From Xanthomarina gelatinilytica (lineage in GTDB: Bacteria > Bacteroidota > Bacteroidia > Flavobacteriales > Flavobacteriaceae), in assembly GCF_000348685.1 (NCBI RefSeq), contig NZ_ANLA01000004.1:124001-188000 (forward strand): a DNA stretch of 64,000 nt, read 5' to 3'. Below are positions 16,570 through 28,284 of the stretch, in pieces. The position numbers and the translations under genes are program-made. Positions within the stretch are counted from its first letter, which is position 1. Every line of letters starts with the position of its first letter. The notes beneath the pieces were generated by a model. That model saw nothing but the letters and a program-made list of their open reading frames with translations, had not been told where the DNA came from and did not search any database.

Positions 16570-19314
16570 ATGAAATCAATCCTTTCACTTTTATTGTTGT
16601 TTTTTTGTGGCATAACATATTCACAAACAACAATTTCTGGGGTAGTCACTGACGAAAACAGTCAGCCAATTCCTGGAGCAAACGTCATTATAGTCGGAAC
16701 TTCGACTGGAACTTCTACCGATTTTGATGGTAATTTCACTTTAAATGTTAGTCAAGTACCACCATTTACGTTACAAGCAAGTAACATAGGTTTTAGTACA
16801 GAGACACAAGAGGTTACTGCAAACAATCAAACAATAAACTTTATTTTAAAAGAAGGAACCTCTTTGGATGAAGTGGTAATTTCAGCATCTAGAACTCCAG
16901 AGAGAATTTTTGAATCTCCCGTTACTGTAGAGCGTTTTGGTTTAAAAGAAATCAAAAATACAGCTTCTGCAGATTTTTATGGTGGTCTGGAAAACCTTAA
17001 AGGAGTTGACATCAACACCAACAGTTTAACGTTTAATTCCATTAACACAAGAGGTTTTGCCACTTTTGCAAATACCCGTTTTATGCAATTGGTAGATGGT
17101 ATGGACAACTCCACTCCTGCTTTAAACTTCCCTATTGGAAATTTAGTGGGTATGATTGAAACAGATGTTCAAAGTGTGGAATTGCTTCCTGGTGCAGCCT
17201 CTGCTTTATATGGTGCGAATGCTTTTAACGGAATTCTTTTCATGAGAAGTAAAAATCCTTTCGATGTACAGGGAATCAGTGGTTACTACAAACAAGGTAT
17301 TACCTCTCAAGATGCTGCTGGAGATAACACTTACAGGGATCTTGGACTGAGAATTGCACATAAATTTAGCGATAAATTTGCTGCCAAAGTAAATTTTGGC
17401 TGGTTAAAAGGAACCGATTGGGTTGCTAACAACTACCAAGGTAAACCTGGTACAGGAGACACTAGAGCCAGCTTAAATTATGATGGTTACAATATCTATG
17501 GAGATGAAGTAGCAACAAATATTAAAGCAGCTTCTGGAGGTCTTGGTATTATTCCAGATGTTGTGGTTAGTAGAACTGGGTATGAAGAAAGTGCTTTAAC
17601 CGACTACAATGCTGAGAGTGTAAAAGCAGATTGGGGGCTTTACTATCGTCCTTGGGCAAACGATTTTGAAATTGCCTATGTGGGTAAAGTTGGAACAGGT
17701 TCCACTATTTATCAAGGATCCAATAGATACCATATTGATGGTTTCTTTCAACAACAACACAAAATTGAATTTAGAAACAACAATTTCTTCTTAAGAGGTT
17801 ATGTGGTTGCAGATAAAGCTGGAGACTCTTACGATATGACAGTTACTGGTATTCAAATCAACCGAGCTTGGAAAAGCGACCAGCAATGGTTTCAAGAATA
17901 TATAGGCACATTTGCTGCAGCCACTTTAGGTGGAGCCACAGAAGACCAGGCACATGCTGCTGCAAGAGCTCAAGCAGAATCAGGACGTTTTGAGCCAGGT
18001 TCACCTCAATTCAACGCTGCATTACAAAAAAGTATCAATGACCCAGAATTAACTACGGGATCTAAATTCCAGGATGAATCCAAATATTACCATGTAGATG
18101 GAAACTACAACTTTAGTCATCTTTGGGATGTGGTAGAAGTACAAGTTGGTGGTTCTTTTAGAGAATATAACCTAAATTCTTCTGGAACCATTTACACCGA
18201 TTATGATGGAACCATTCCATATTCTGAATATGGTATTTACACACAATTACAAAAACAATTCGAGTTAAACGAAGGCCTGGAATTAAAACTTACAGGTTCT
18301 GCGCGTTACGACAAATCGGAGTTCTTTGATGGTTTTGTATCTCCTAGAATTTCTGCCGGTTTAACCGTGAATAGAAACCATAACATTAGAGCATCTGTAC
18401 AAACCGGATTTAGAAATCCAACCACACAAGATTTATTTATCGGACTTGATGCTGGACCTTATGTATTAATAGGTGGTGCCCCTTCAAATTTAGACAGATA
18501 TTCCAGGGATTATGCAGTTAGTGCTGCTGGGCAAATAAGTGGGCAACCAGCTACCATCAATCAAACAGGTAGTGCAGCTTATAACAACTCTTACTCCAGA
18601 AACTCTGTTGAAGCTTTTGCAGCTTCTGGAAACCCAGCAGATTTAACAATTTCCAATCCAGATTTGGTAAAACCAGAACAAGTAACCTCTTTTGAAGTAG
18701 GTTATAGAGGAAAACTGAACAAAGTAACTGTAGATTTAAGTGTGTACTATAACAAATACCAAGACTTTATCTCCAATGAATACGTTATTGCTCCTTTATA
18801 TGGAACCGTAGGAGACAATACATCTATTACAGCCGTAGTCAATGGCGATTACCAAGTGTACCAAACCTATACCAATTCTGATGCTGATGTGAATTCATAT
18901 GGTGGTTCCATAGGTGTTGGCGTTAAAGTATTCAATGGTTTCGATTTGGATGGTAGCTATACGTATGCTAAAGAAGATTTTGATAGTGCCACCAATCCAG
19001 ATTTCAGAACAAATTTCAACACACCAGAACATAAGGTGAAGGTGTCTTTTGGACATACAGAGGTAGTTAAGAACTTAGGATTTAACTTAGCTTGGAAATG
19101 GAGCGATGCATATTATTGGGAAGCTTCCTTTGGTGATGGAGACATTCCTTCTTACCATACCTTGGATGCACAGTTAAACTATACCATTCCTAAAATAAAA
19201 TCAACCTTTAAAATAGGAGCTTCCAATGCTTTAGGTGAAGAATATTACACAGCTATTGGTACTGGTAGTATTGGTTCTATTTACTATGCGTCTTGGACAA
19301 TTAATAACTTATAA
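16570..19314 (+). CDS. TonB-dependent outer-membrane receptor
   Basis: A 914-residue protein with a signal peptide (about 1-18, ending ITYSQ), a carboxypeptidase-like regulatory domain (about 20-95, ISGVVTDENSQPIPGANV), a plug domain (about 110-225, with VELLPGAASALYGANAFNG) and a long beta-barrel. It imports a ligand across the outer membrane using TonB energy. The start is supported by the signal peptide. The next gene, an SGNH-hydrolase lipoprotein, follows after 5 bases, so the pair probably act together: the lipoprotein may bind or hydrolyse an ester-containing ligand. It is not a clear SusC; no SusD partner is present. Ligand unknown. Confidence 0.93.
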   Translation: MKSILSLLLLFFCGITYSQTTISGVVTDENSQPIPGANVIIVGTSTGTSTDFDGNFTLNVSQVPPFTLQASNIGFSTETQEVTANNQTINFILKEGTSLDEVVISASRTPERIFESPVTVERFGLKEIKNTASADFYGGLENLKGVDINTNSLTFNSINTRGFATFANTRFMQLVDGMDNSTPALNFPIGNLVGMIETDVQSVELLPGAASALYGANAFNGILFMRSKNPFDVQGISGYYKQGITSQDAAGDNTYRDLGLRIAHKFSDKFAAKVNFGWLKGTDWVANNYQGKPGTGDTRASLNYDGYNIYGDEVATNIKAASGGLGIIPDVVVSRTGYEESALTDYNAESVKADWGLYYRPWANDFEIAYVGKVGTGSTIYQGSNRYHIDGFFQQQHKIEFRNNNFFLRGYVVADKAGDSYDMTVTGIQINRAWKSDQQWFQEYIGTFAAATLGGATEDQAHAAARAQAESGRFEPGSPQFNAALQKSINDPELTTGSKFQDESKYYHVDGNYNFSHLWDVVEVQVGGSFREYNLNSSGTIYTDYDGTIPYSEYGIYTQLQKQFELNEGLELKLTGSARYDKSEFFDGFVSPRISAGLTVNRNHNIRASVQTGFRNPTTQDLFIGLDAGPYVLIGGAPSNLDRYSRDYAVSAAGQISGQPATINQTGSAAYNNSYSRNSVEAFAASGNPADLTISNPDLVKPEQVTSFEVGYRGKLNKVTVDLSVYYNKYQDFISNEYVIAPLYGTVGDNTSITAVVNGDYQVYQTYTNSDADVNSYGGSIGVGVKVFNGFDLDGSYTYAKEDFDSATNPDFRTNFNTPEHKVKVSFGHTEVVKNLGFNLAWKWSDAYYWEASFGDGDIPSYHTLDAQLNYTIPKIKSTFKIGASNALGEEYYTAIGTGSIGSIYYASWTINNL

Positions 19315-19319
19315 AAAAT

Positions 19320-20828
19320 ATGAAAATGAAAACAAAATATATATGGTTACTAGCTGTTCTACTAAGTTTTACAGCGTGTAACAACGATGACGATTCGTCT
19401 TCAACAGTTGATAATTTACCTCCTTTAACAGCAGGTGAAGCAGATTTTTCAAATTATGTAGCCGTGGGTGCTTCCTTTTCTGCAGGATTCTCTGATGGCG
19501 CTTTATTTATAGCTACACAAGAAAACTCCTTTCCCAATATCATGTCCAAGAAATTCGAGATGTTAGGTGGTGGCAGTTTTTCTCAACCTCTAATGAACGA
19601 TAATATTGGTGGTTTTGTCATGGGTGGAACAGTTGTTGCTAACCCTAGACTATATTTTGATGGTTCTGGACCTGTTGTATTGCCGGCAACCCCTACAACT
19701 CAAATCACCGATCATTTATCTGGTTCTTTCAATAACTATGGTATTCCAGGCGCTAAAAGTTTCCATCTTGGAATCCCAGGTTACGCTTCCCTAAACCCTT
19801 ATTTTGGAAGAATGGCTTCCAGTCCAACAGCAACTGTTATTGGAGATGCTGTGGCTCAAAACCCAACGTTTTTTACCTTATCTGAAATTGGTGGAAACGA
19901 TGTACTATCTTATGCAACTTCCGGTGGAACAGGAGTAGATCAAACAGGAAACTTAAATCCTGCAACCTATGGAGTAAATGACATTACAGACCCTAATGTA
20001 TTTGCAGCTTCTTTTTCAGCAGCAGTAGATGCGTTAACGGCCAATGGTGCCAAAGGGGTTGTTACCAACGTGCCATATATTACTAGTTTAGCACATTTTA
20101 CAACGGTTCCTTATAATCCAGTACCTCTTGATGCTGGAACAGCTGCAGTTGTAAACAATGCTTACGCAGCTTATAATGCTGGTGTAGCTCAAGCTTTTGC
20201 TTATTTAGTTGGAATAGGAGCTGTATCACAAGCTGAAGCAGATGCTGAAATAGCCAAAAGAACCATCATGTTCGAAGCATCAGAATCAAACGCTGTAGTT
20301 ATTATGGATGAAGATTTAACAGATTTGACAGCGATAAATCCGCAATTAGTTAGCATGAGACAAGCTACAGCCGATGATTTATTAGTGTTACCAGCTTCAT
20401 CTTTTATTGGTACGGAAGCTGTTCCTGGAAATCCATTAACAGTTAATGGTGTTGCTATTCCTTTAGCAGACAAATGGGTATTGACCCCAGAAGAGCAACA
20501 GGCTATAAAAACAGCTACAGATGCTTATAATGTTACCATAGAATCTGTTGCCAACGCAAACGGTCTTGCCATGGTTGATTTTAAATCTATTTTAATAGAA
20601 GCATCCACTACAGGAATTGCTTCAGGAAATTATATCTTAAACACCAGTTTGGTAACAGGAGGTTTGATCAGTTTAGATGGTGTACATTTAACATCCAGAG
20701 GTTATGCTGTGATGGCCAATGAAATGATGAGAGCCATAGATGCCACTTATGGTTCTAATTTTGAAGCTTCAGGAAACTTTGTGGATTGTGGAGATTACCC
20801 AACAAACTACTCGCCTAGCTTACAATAA
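19320..20828 (+). CDS. SGNH/GDSL-hydrolase-fold lipoprotein
   Basis: A 502-residue protein. MKMKTKYIWLLAVLLSFTAC ends in a lipobox cysteine followed by NNDDDSSS, typical of surface-exposed Bacteroidota lipoproteins. GASFSAGF (block I, Ser), SEIGGNDVLSY (block III, Gly-Asn) and LDGVHLTSRGYAVMANEM (block V, Asp-x-x-His) mark an SGNH esterase or lipase, apparently with an intact catalytic set. It is longer than minimal SGNH enzymes, with an insertion between blocks III and V. It is downstream of, and almost certainly co-transcribed with, the TonB receptor, suggesting ester cleavage or ligand capture at the cell surface. A terminator follows. Confidence 0.88.
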   Translation: MKMKTKYIWLLAVLLSFTACNNDDDSSSTVDNLPPLTAGEADFSNYVAVGASFSAGFSDGALFIATQENSFPNIMSKKFEMLGGGSFSQPLMNDNIGGFVMGGTVVANPRLYFDGSGPVVLPATPTTQITDHLSGSFNNYGIPGAKSFHLGIPGYASLNPYFGRMASSPTATVIGDAVAQNPTFFTLSEIGGNDVLSYATSGGTGVDQTGNLNPATYGVNDITDPNVFAASFSAAVDALTANGAKGVVTNVPYITSLAHFTTVPYNPVPLDAGTAAVVNNAYAAYNAGVAQAFAYLVGIGAVSQAEADAEIAKRTIMFEASESNAVVIMDEDLTDLTAINPQLVSMRQATADDLLVLPASSFIGTEAVPGNPLTVNGVAIPLADKWVLTPEEQQAIKTATDAYNVTIESVANANGLAMVDFKSILIEASTTGIASGNYILNTSLVTGGLISLDGVHLTSRGYAVMANEMMRAIDATYGSNFEASGNFVDCGDYPTNYSPSLQ

Positions 20829-20851
20829 CATATAAAAAATTCAAAAATTAT

Positions 20852-20887
20852 ACGCCTTCTTCTAAGTCATTGGAAGAAGGCGTTTTT
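20852..20887 (+). terminator. Rho-independent terminator after the receptor/SGNH operon
   Basis: An 11-bp stem ACGCCTTCTTC / GAAGAAGGCGT with a 10-base loop is followed by TTTTT, 24 bases after the stop at 20828. Confidence 0.85.
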
Positions 20888-20908
20888 AATGAATAAAAAA
20901 GGTAAAAA

Positions 20909-20945
20909 TTTTGATGTTATTTTTAAATTAAAACTCCTATATTTG
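20909..20945 (+). promoter_or_regulatory. Probable promoter of atpD-atpC
   Basis: TATATTTG (20938-20945) is a full -7 match. A TTTTG at 20909-20913 lies 24 bases upstream, slightly long for the -33 spacing. It sits between the terminator of the preceding operon and atpD, with a leader of about 60 bases. Confidence 0.55.
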
Positions 20946-20993
20946 CAGCGCGAAAAACCAGGTGTTTTTCATATTAAAAAATTTAGCAAATAA

Positions 20994-22517
<1,524 letters not shown>

Positions 22518-22595
22518 TCCAGTTTAGAGTTTAGGATTTAGAGTTCAAAATTGATGCTCCTAACTTATAACTCTTAACTCATAATTAAAAGAGAC

Positions 22596-22889
22596 ATGTA
22601 TTTAGAAATTGTATCACCAGAAGCAACCTTATTTAGCAACGAAGTGGACTCTGTAGTAGTGCCTGGAGTCAACGGTGAGTTTGAAATGTTAAAAAATCAC
22701 GCTCCCATAGTCTCGCTTCTTAAGGAAGGAACCATAAAAATTCATACACATACGCAAAGTCATTTGGTATTTGATGAATTACCAGCTGAAGTACATAAGC
22801 ATCTTGATGACGATAAGACCTTTCTTTTAAAGATAAAGTCTGGAACCATAGAGATGAAAGATAATAAAGTGATTATACTGGCAGATTAA
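22596..22889 (+). CDS. atpC: F1F0 ATP synthase subunit epsilon (short form)
   Basis: A 97-residue protein starting MYLEIVSPEATLFSNEVDSVVVPGVNGEFEMLKNHAP, the N-terminal beta-sandwich domain of epsilon that sits at the F1 central stalk. The C-terminal two-helix domain that inhibits ATP hydrolysis in other bacteria is absent, as is usual for Bacteroidota. It follows atpD and is closed by a terminator at 22920. The gap from atpD holds AT-rich near-repeats (TTTAGAGTTTAGGATTTAGAG, then AACTTATAACTCTTAACTC) with no function I can assign. Confidence 0.95.
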   Translation: MYLEIVSPEATLFSNEVDSVVVPGVNGEFEMLKNHAPIVSLLKEGTIKIHTHTQSHLVFDELPAEVHKHLDDDKTFLLKIKSGTIEMKDNKVIILAD

Positions 22890-22919
22890 ACCGTATAACC
22901 TTTTATATATGAAACTATT

Positions 22920-22952
22920 ATAAACCTTGCTATTTGCAAGGTTTATTTTTTT
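22920..22952 (+). terminator. Rho-independent terminator of atpD-atpC
   Basis: A perfect 11-bp stem ATAAACCTTGC / GCAAGGTTTAT with a 5-base loop is followed by a T run (22947-22952). Confidence 0.85.
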
Positions 22953-22989
22953 ATACCATATTTGCTTAACAACAACCAAAATCTAACTA

Positions 22990-25900
22990 ATGAAAAATAC
23001 ACTACTTATTGTAACCTTAATGGTTACCTCCATGGTTTTTTCACAAGACAAATGGCCCAACATGATGTTTGATAGAGATGCAAATTTCTATGACATTAAA
23101 CAAGACTTTGAAAAATATTATCAAGAAAAAGCTGGAAATGCCCTTAAAATTCCAAAAGGAACAGGCATCAAACAATTTAAAAGATGGGAATATTATTGGG
23201 AACATCGAGTAGATGTAAACGGTAACTTTCCAAGTGAAGGACATGTTCTGGATGAAATGTCACGCTACAACAGGTTGCACGCCACAAACCAAAGAGGCTA
23301 CGCTACCAACACCGGAAACTGGGAACTTGTAGGACCTATTGCTTTACCAAACAACGGAACTGGACAATTAAACGGAAATGGACGCGTAAGCTCCATTGCT
23401 TTCCATCCAACAGACCCAAATACCATTTTTGTAGGTGCTCCTTCTGGTGGATTTTGGAAAACCACAGATAATGGGGTTACTTGGACCGAATATTCCAATG
23501 GATTGGTACGTCTGGGAATATCCAGTATTGTAATACACCCTTCCAATCCTAATATTATTTACTTAGGAACAGGAGATAGGGATGGTGGAGACGCTCCTGG
23601 CTATGGAGTTTATAAAAGTACCGATGGTGGCTTGACTTGGAGCAGTAGCAACTCAGGAATGGGCAACAGAACCGTTTATGAGGTACTTATGGACCCTAAT
23701 AATCCAGATGTTTTAATTGCATCAACCAGTGGTAGTCGTATCTATAAAAGTATAGATGGAGGTTTAAGTTGGTCTTACACAACAACTAGTTCTTCAATGA
23801 AAGATATTGCATATAAGCCAGGGGATTCCAACATTATTTATGCTTCAGGAACAACCGTTGATGTCTCTACAGATGGAGGTAACACCTTCAGTCAAGTAAC
23901 AAGTGGTGTCCCAAGTAACGCTCAAAGAATTGCTTTAGCCGTTTCGGCAGACCAACCAGATTGGGTGTACTTGTTAGCTGGTAATGGAAGTGGCCTGGTA
24001 GGTGTTTACAGATCTACTGATAGTGGTGTAAGCTTCACAACAAGAACAACTTCACCAAATATCTTAGGATACGACACAAATGGTGGTTCTGGAAGTCAGG
24101 CTTGGTACGACTTGGTTATAGCAGCAGACCCTACCAATGCCAATATTATTTATACTGGTGGTATCAACATATGGAAATCCATCGATGGTGGTACCACTAT
24201 GAACATTAACACTTATTGGGTAGGCAGTTCTGGAACCATAGATGGAGTTCATGCAGACCAACATGTTTTGGAATTTTCACCATTTAACAACGACATTTAT
24301 AGTGGTAATGATGGTGGTATTTATTACTCCTCAAACCTTGGAGCCAACTGGATCGATATCAGCAGTGGATTGGCCATTGCTCAAGTATATAAAATTGGTG
24401 TGTCACAGATTACAGAAAACACTGTAATCAATGGCTATCAAGATAATGGAACGGCAATTAATAGAAATTCTGTTTTTCATACCGAAATTGGTGGAGATGG
24501 TATGGAATGTATTATTGATCCTACAGACGACAACTTCATGTATGGTGCCTTATATTACGGAGATATTAGACGCTCAACCAATAATGGCACCTCGTTTTCT
24601 ACCATTGCAGAAAATGGTGTGAATGGTATTACAGAAAGTGGTGCTTGGGTTACCCCTTATAAATTAGACCCAAACAATCCTAACAGAATGTATGCTGGCT
24701 ATGATAACGTTTGGCGTTCAGACGATGTTAAAGCACCTGCTCCTGGAGCTATTGTATGGACTAAGATTTCAAATTTTGGAGGCACTTCAAACATGGTGGA
24801 TCTTGCCATAGCTCCTTCTAACAGCAATGTGGTGTATGCGTCCAGAAGTGGCTCTGGAAAATTCTATTATTCCAATAACGCCTTATCCGCTTCACCAACA
24901 TGGAGTAATTTAACAGCTAATTTACCTAGTTCTTCGTCTCCAAAAGACATTGAAATAGATCCAACAGACCACAATCATCTTTTTATAGCTCTAGGAAATA
25001 ACATTTATGAATCCACAAACGCAGGAAATACTTGGACAGACATATCAGGAACGTTGCCTAATATCTCGTTAAATACTATTGTAATTGACGCTTCCAGTCC
25101 TATTGATGCCATGTATGTAGGGATGGATGTAGGTGTTTATTATAAAGATAATACCCTTTCGGACTGGACACCTTTTTATACAGGATTGGCCAATTTGGAA
25201 GTAACAGAGTTGGAAATTCATTCAAACATCACAGAGTGTAGCAGTAAACTTTATGCTGCAACCTACGGACAAGGCTTGTGGATGAGCGATTTAAAAGATC
25301 CTGGAAATGTGGCTCCAACAGCTTGTTTTAAGGCAGAAACCACACAAGGTTGTGTAGGAAGCACCTTGGTATTAACGGATAAATCCGATTACACTCCTAC
25401 CTCATGGTTATGGAACATTACTCCTGCAACGTATACATTTACCAATGGTACAACAGCCAATTCTCAAAATCCAGAAGTTATTTTTACCAGTTCGGGTACT
25501 TATACCATAGCGCTTACTGTTACAAATGCCAATGGAAACCATACAACCACTAAGGTGGATTATATAACTGTTTATCCTGGAACTATCGCTTCTGGTTTTA
25601 GTACAGATTTTGAAGGAGAAGCACTATGTGGAACAGCTTCAGATTGTGGTGCAACAACTTGTAATCTAAGCTCCAGTTTTTGGATAAACTTAAGCAATGG
25701 AAGTGAAGACGATATAGATTGGCGTGTGGATGAAGGCGGAACCACTTCCAGTGGAACAGGACCAACAAATGATTACAATCCAGGTTCAACAACTGGCAAT
25801 TATATCTATACCGAAGCTTCTAATTGTTTTGGCAGTACTGCCATTTTAGAAAGTTCCTGTATGATTATGGATGCTACATATAATTTGGAATTTGCTTACC

Positions 25901-26391
25901 ATATGGAGGGAGCAAGCATGGGCAGCTTACATATAGATGTCTTTGCTGATGGTGTTTGGAATGAAAACATCATTCCTGCCATTTCCGGGGATCAAGGAAC
26001 TGATTGGCATACAGCAACCGTAGATTTAGCTACCTACGATGGAAAAACCATTAAAATAAGGTTTAGAGGTATTACTGGATCTGGTTTTGAATCGGATATC
26101 GCTTTGGACGACATTAAATTGGTTGATCAAAATACCATTTCCGTTACCGAGTTTGAATCCCTTACAAATACCATTAACATCTATGGTGATGACCATTTAG
26201 TGATTCATTCTCAAAAAGAAACATTAAACAATGTTGTGGTTTATGATATTTTGGGCAGACAGTTATTTAATGAAATCGATTTACATTCAAACAAGCTTGA
26301 AATAGAATCCATTAAAAAATCAAATACGGTTTTAGTGTTAAAGATTACTTTGGAAAACAATCATGTTGTGTATAGAAAAATCTTATTTTAA
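22990..26391 (+). CDS. Secreted beta-propeller/PKD protein with T9SS sorting domain
   Basis: A 1133-residue protein with a signal peptide (1-19, ending MVFSQ). Residues about 100-760 carry many sortilin/BNR-type blades (repeats like STDGGLTWSSS, SIDGGLSWSYT, STNAGNTWTDI), forming one or more beta-propellers. A PKD domain follows at about 775-865 (SWLWNITPATYTF to TYTIALTVTNANG), then a cysteine-containing MAM-like/jelly-roll region (about 870-1045) and a C-terminal type IX sorting domain (about 1055-1133: VVYDILGRQLF, ending VVYRKILF). It should be exported by T9SS and be cell-surface bound or released. Sialidase or glycosidase activity should not be inferred from BNR repeats alone. Confidence 0.88.
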   Translation: MKNTLLIVTLMVTSMVFSQDKWPNMMFDRDANFYDIKQDFEKYYQEKAGNALKIPKGTGIKQFKRWEYYWEHRVDVNGNFPSEGHVLDEMSRYNRLHATNQRGYATNTGNWELVGPIALPNNGTGQLNGNGRVSSIAFHPTDPNTIFVGAPSGGFWKTTDNGVTWTEYSNGLVRLGISSIVIHPSNPNIIYLGTGDRDGGDAPGYGVYKSTDGGLTWSSSNSGMGNRTVYEVLMDPNNPDVLIASTSGSRIYKSIDGGLSWSYTTTSSSMKDIAYKPGDSNIIYASGTTVDVSTDGGNTFSQVTSGVPSNAQRIALAVSADQPDWVYLLAGNGSGLVGVYRSTDSGVSFTTRTTSPNILGYDTNGGSGSQAWYDLVIAADPTNANIIYTGGINIWKSIDGGTTMNINTYWVGSSGTIDGVHADQHVLEFSPFNNDIYSGNDGGIYYSSNLGANWIDISSGLAIAQVYKIGVSQITENTVINGYQDNGTAINRNSVFHTEIGGDGMECIIDPTDDNFMYGALYYGDIRRSTNNGTSFSTIAENGVNGITESGAWVTPYKLDPNNPNRMYAGYDNVWRSDDVKAPAPGAIVWTKISNFGGTSNMVDLAIAPSNSNVVYASRSGSGKFYYSNNALSASPTWSNLTANLPSSSSPKDIEIDPTDHNHLFIALGNNIYESTNAGNTWTDISGTLPNISLNTIVIDASSPIDAMYVGMDVGVYYKDNTLSDWTPFYTGLANLEVTELEIHSNITECSSKLYAATYGQGLWMSDLKDPGNVAPTACFKAETTQGCVGSTLVLTDKSDYTPTSWLWNITPATYTFTNGTTANSQNPEVIFTSSGTYTIALTVTNANGNHTTTKVDYITVYPGTIASGFSTDFEGEALCGTASDCGATTCNLSSSFWINLSNGSEDDIDWRVDEGGTTSSGTGPTNDYNPGSTTGNYIYTEASNCFGSTAILESSCMIMDATYNLEFAYHMEGASMGSLHIDVFADGVWNENIIPAISGDQGTDWHTATVDLATYDGKTIKIRFRGITGSGFESDIALDDIKLVDQNTISVTEFESLTNTINIYGDDHLVIHSQKETLNNVVVYDILGRQLFNEIDLHSNKLEIESIKKSNTVLVLKITLENNHVVYRKILF

Positions 26392-26408
26392 ATCCTTCGG
26401 TCATATTC

Positions 26409-26443
26409 AAAAATGCCAAGCAGTTGCTTGGCATTTTTGTTTT
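26409..26443. terminator. Bidirectional terminator between convergent genes
   Basis: A perfect 14-bp inverted repeat AAAAATGCCAAGCA / TGCTTGGCATTTTT (26409-26438) with a 2-base centre and T runs on both strands serves the secreted-protein gene (plus) and the symporter gene (minus). Confidence 0.85.
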
Positions 26444-28253
26444 ACAAAATAGTCACTTTTATTTTTTTCCAAAGCTTCATTAGCAACAGTGCAAAAATAA
26501 GGGCTGCCCCAATAAGCAATAAGCCATTTAAGTAATTTCCATAAATAATATAGCCTGTAGCGAACATAATAGAGTAAATAAGTGCACAACCTACTAACAT
26601 AGCCAATATTCCCGAAGGCACACTCCAACCTGCTTTCGTATTTTCCAATTCAATGTTTTCTTGTCTAGCTTCCAATACAATTTTTTGCCATCCTGGACCT
26701 CCTGGTTGTATTTTTTTATAGAAATTTTGTAAAACGGTTTTGCTTTCAGCTTGAGTTAAAAATGTTACTGCTACCCAAACAATGGTAGTAACCAAGACAA
26801 TCATAGGGAATTTTGCCCAAGCAGGAAAAAGCCCTTCATCACCAAAAAAGTAAATTCCTAAATCGGTAAAATTTAATAGGATGGAAACAATTCCGGAAAC
26901 AAACATGGCTGAAATTTCGCTCCAAGCGTTGATGCGCCACCAAAACCATCGCAGAATAAAAATCAATCCTGTTCCTGCTCCAAACATTAAAATAATATCA
27001 AATAATTGCAAAGCATTGGTAAGCACCAAAGCCAGTAAGGCGCTACAAACCATTAAAGTTACTGTTGCCAGCCTACCTACTGTAACCAATTGTTTTTCAG
27101 TGGCGTTTTTATTGATTTGTTGTTTATAAAAATCGTTTACCACATACGATGCTCCCCAGTTTAAGTGGGTGGAAATGGTACTCATATAGGCTGCAACCAA
27201 AGAAGCCAAAACCAGACCTAACAAGCCACTAGGCAGTTTGGTTAACATGGCAGAATAAGCCAAGTCATGCCCAAGTTTATCTTCTGCCACCAAAGGAAAG
27301 GCTTGGTGAATACTAGCTATATCAGGGAAAACAACCAATGAAGCCAAGGCAACAATAATCCATGGCCAAGGACGTAAAGCATAATGCATGATGTTAAAAA
27401 AGAATGTGGCTCCAATGGCATGATTTTCATTTTTAGCTGCCAACATACGTTGCGCAATATATCCTCCACCACCTGGTTCGGCTCCAGGATACCAAGAGCT
27501 CCACCATTGAACTGCCAATGGAATGATCAATAAGGTAATTAGGGCTTCTGTATTGCTAAAATCCGGTAAGATATTTAGTTTCCCTACCACGTTTTCATGT
27601 TGCAACAATGCCTCCAAGCCACCAACTTCAGGTAAGCCAACCAGATAATAAGCTGCTCCCAAAGCACCAGCCATGGCTGTAAAGAACAAGATAAAATCGG
27701 TGTAGACCACGCCTTTAAAACCTCCTAAGGCACTAAAAACAACGGTTATGGTTCCAGCATAAATAACCGTTTCCCAAGGTTGCAAACCCAACATGATGGC
27801 ACCTATTTTTATAGCTGCCAAGGTTACGGCAGACATGGCAAGAATATTGAATATAATTCCTAAATAAATGGCACGAAAGCCTCTTAAAAAACGAGCTGGT
27901 TTTCCACCATAGCGCAATTCGTAAAACTCGATATCTGTATTGACTTCCGATTTTCGCCAGAGCTTGGCATACACAAAAACGGTTAAAAGTCCCGTTAATA
28001 AAAAGGCCCACCAAACCCAGTTTCCCGATACACCATTGGTTCTTACAATGTCTGTTACCAAGTTGGGAGTATCTGTAGAAAAAGTGGTTGCCACCATGGA
28101 AACCCCTAACAGCCACCAAGGCATGTTCCTTCCAGAAAGAAAATATTCGGCTGCACTTTTTCCAGATTGTTTGGAAACATAAATGCCTATAAAGAGTGTG
28201 ATGGCAAAAAACAAAACAATTAAAACAACATCAAACGAAGATAATTGGACCAT
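26442..28253 (-). CDS. Sodium:solute symporter (SSS/SLC5 family)
   Basis: A 603-residue inner-membrane transporter with about 13 to 14 hydrophobic segments. Family marks include the early AAEYFLSGRNMPWWLLGVSMVATTFSTDTPN (helix 1 and following loop) and GGFKGVVYTDFILFFTAMAGAL. SSS proteins couple Na+ entry to uptake of sugars, amino acids, vitamins and other solutes; the substrate cannot be read from the sequence. The late stretch LTQAESKTVLQNFYKKIQPGGPGW is typical of a Bacteroidota subgroup. It lies 31 bases downstream of umuD but is functionally unrelated. Confidence 0.93.
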   Translation of the reverse strand: MVQLSSFDVVLIVLFFAITLFIGIYVSKQSGKSAAEYFLSGRNMPWWLLGVSMVATTFSTDTPNLVTDIVRTNGVSGNWVWWAFLLTGLLTVFVYAKLWRKSEVNTDIEFYELRYGGKPARFLRGFRAIYLGIIFNILAMSAVTLAAIKIGAIMLGLQPWETVIYAGTITVVFSALGGFKGVVYTDFILFFTAMAGALGAAYYLVGLPEVGGLEALLQHENVVGKLNILPDFSNTEALITLLIIPLAVQWWSSWYPGAEPGGGGYIAQRMLAAKNENHAIGATFFFNIMHYALRPWPWIIVALASLVVFPDIASIHQAFPLVAEDKLGHDLAYSAMLTKLPSGLLGLVLASLVAAYMSTISTHLNWGASYVVNDFYKQQINKNATEKQLVTVGRLATVTLMVCSALLALVLTNALQLFDIILMFGAGTGLIFILRWFWWRINAWSEISAMFVSGIVSILLNFTDLGIYFFGDEGLFPAWAKFPMIVLVTTIVWVAVTFLTQAESKTVLQNFYKKIQPGGPGWQKIVLEARQENIELENTKAGWSVPSGILAMLVGCALIYSIMFATGYIIYGNYLNGLLLIGAALIFALLLMKLWKKIKVTIL

Positions 28254-28284
28254 AAGTGTGTGGTATTTACTTTAGGTTTCTAAG

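Noticed and set aside
22518-22595. AT-rich near-repeats between atpD and atpC (and similar at 50067-50100)
   Set aside because: Low-complexity TTTAGAG/TTTAAAG strings are common between flavobacterial genes and do not show hairpins or a terminator.
22990-26391. Sialidase function for the BNR-repeat protein
   Set aside because: The repeats are of the sortilin/propeller type and no sialidase arginine triad or FRIP motif is recognisable.
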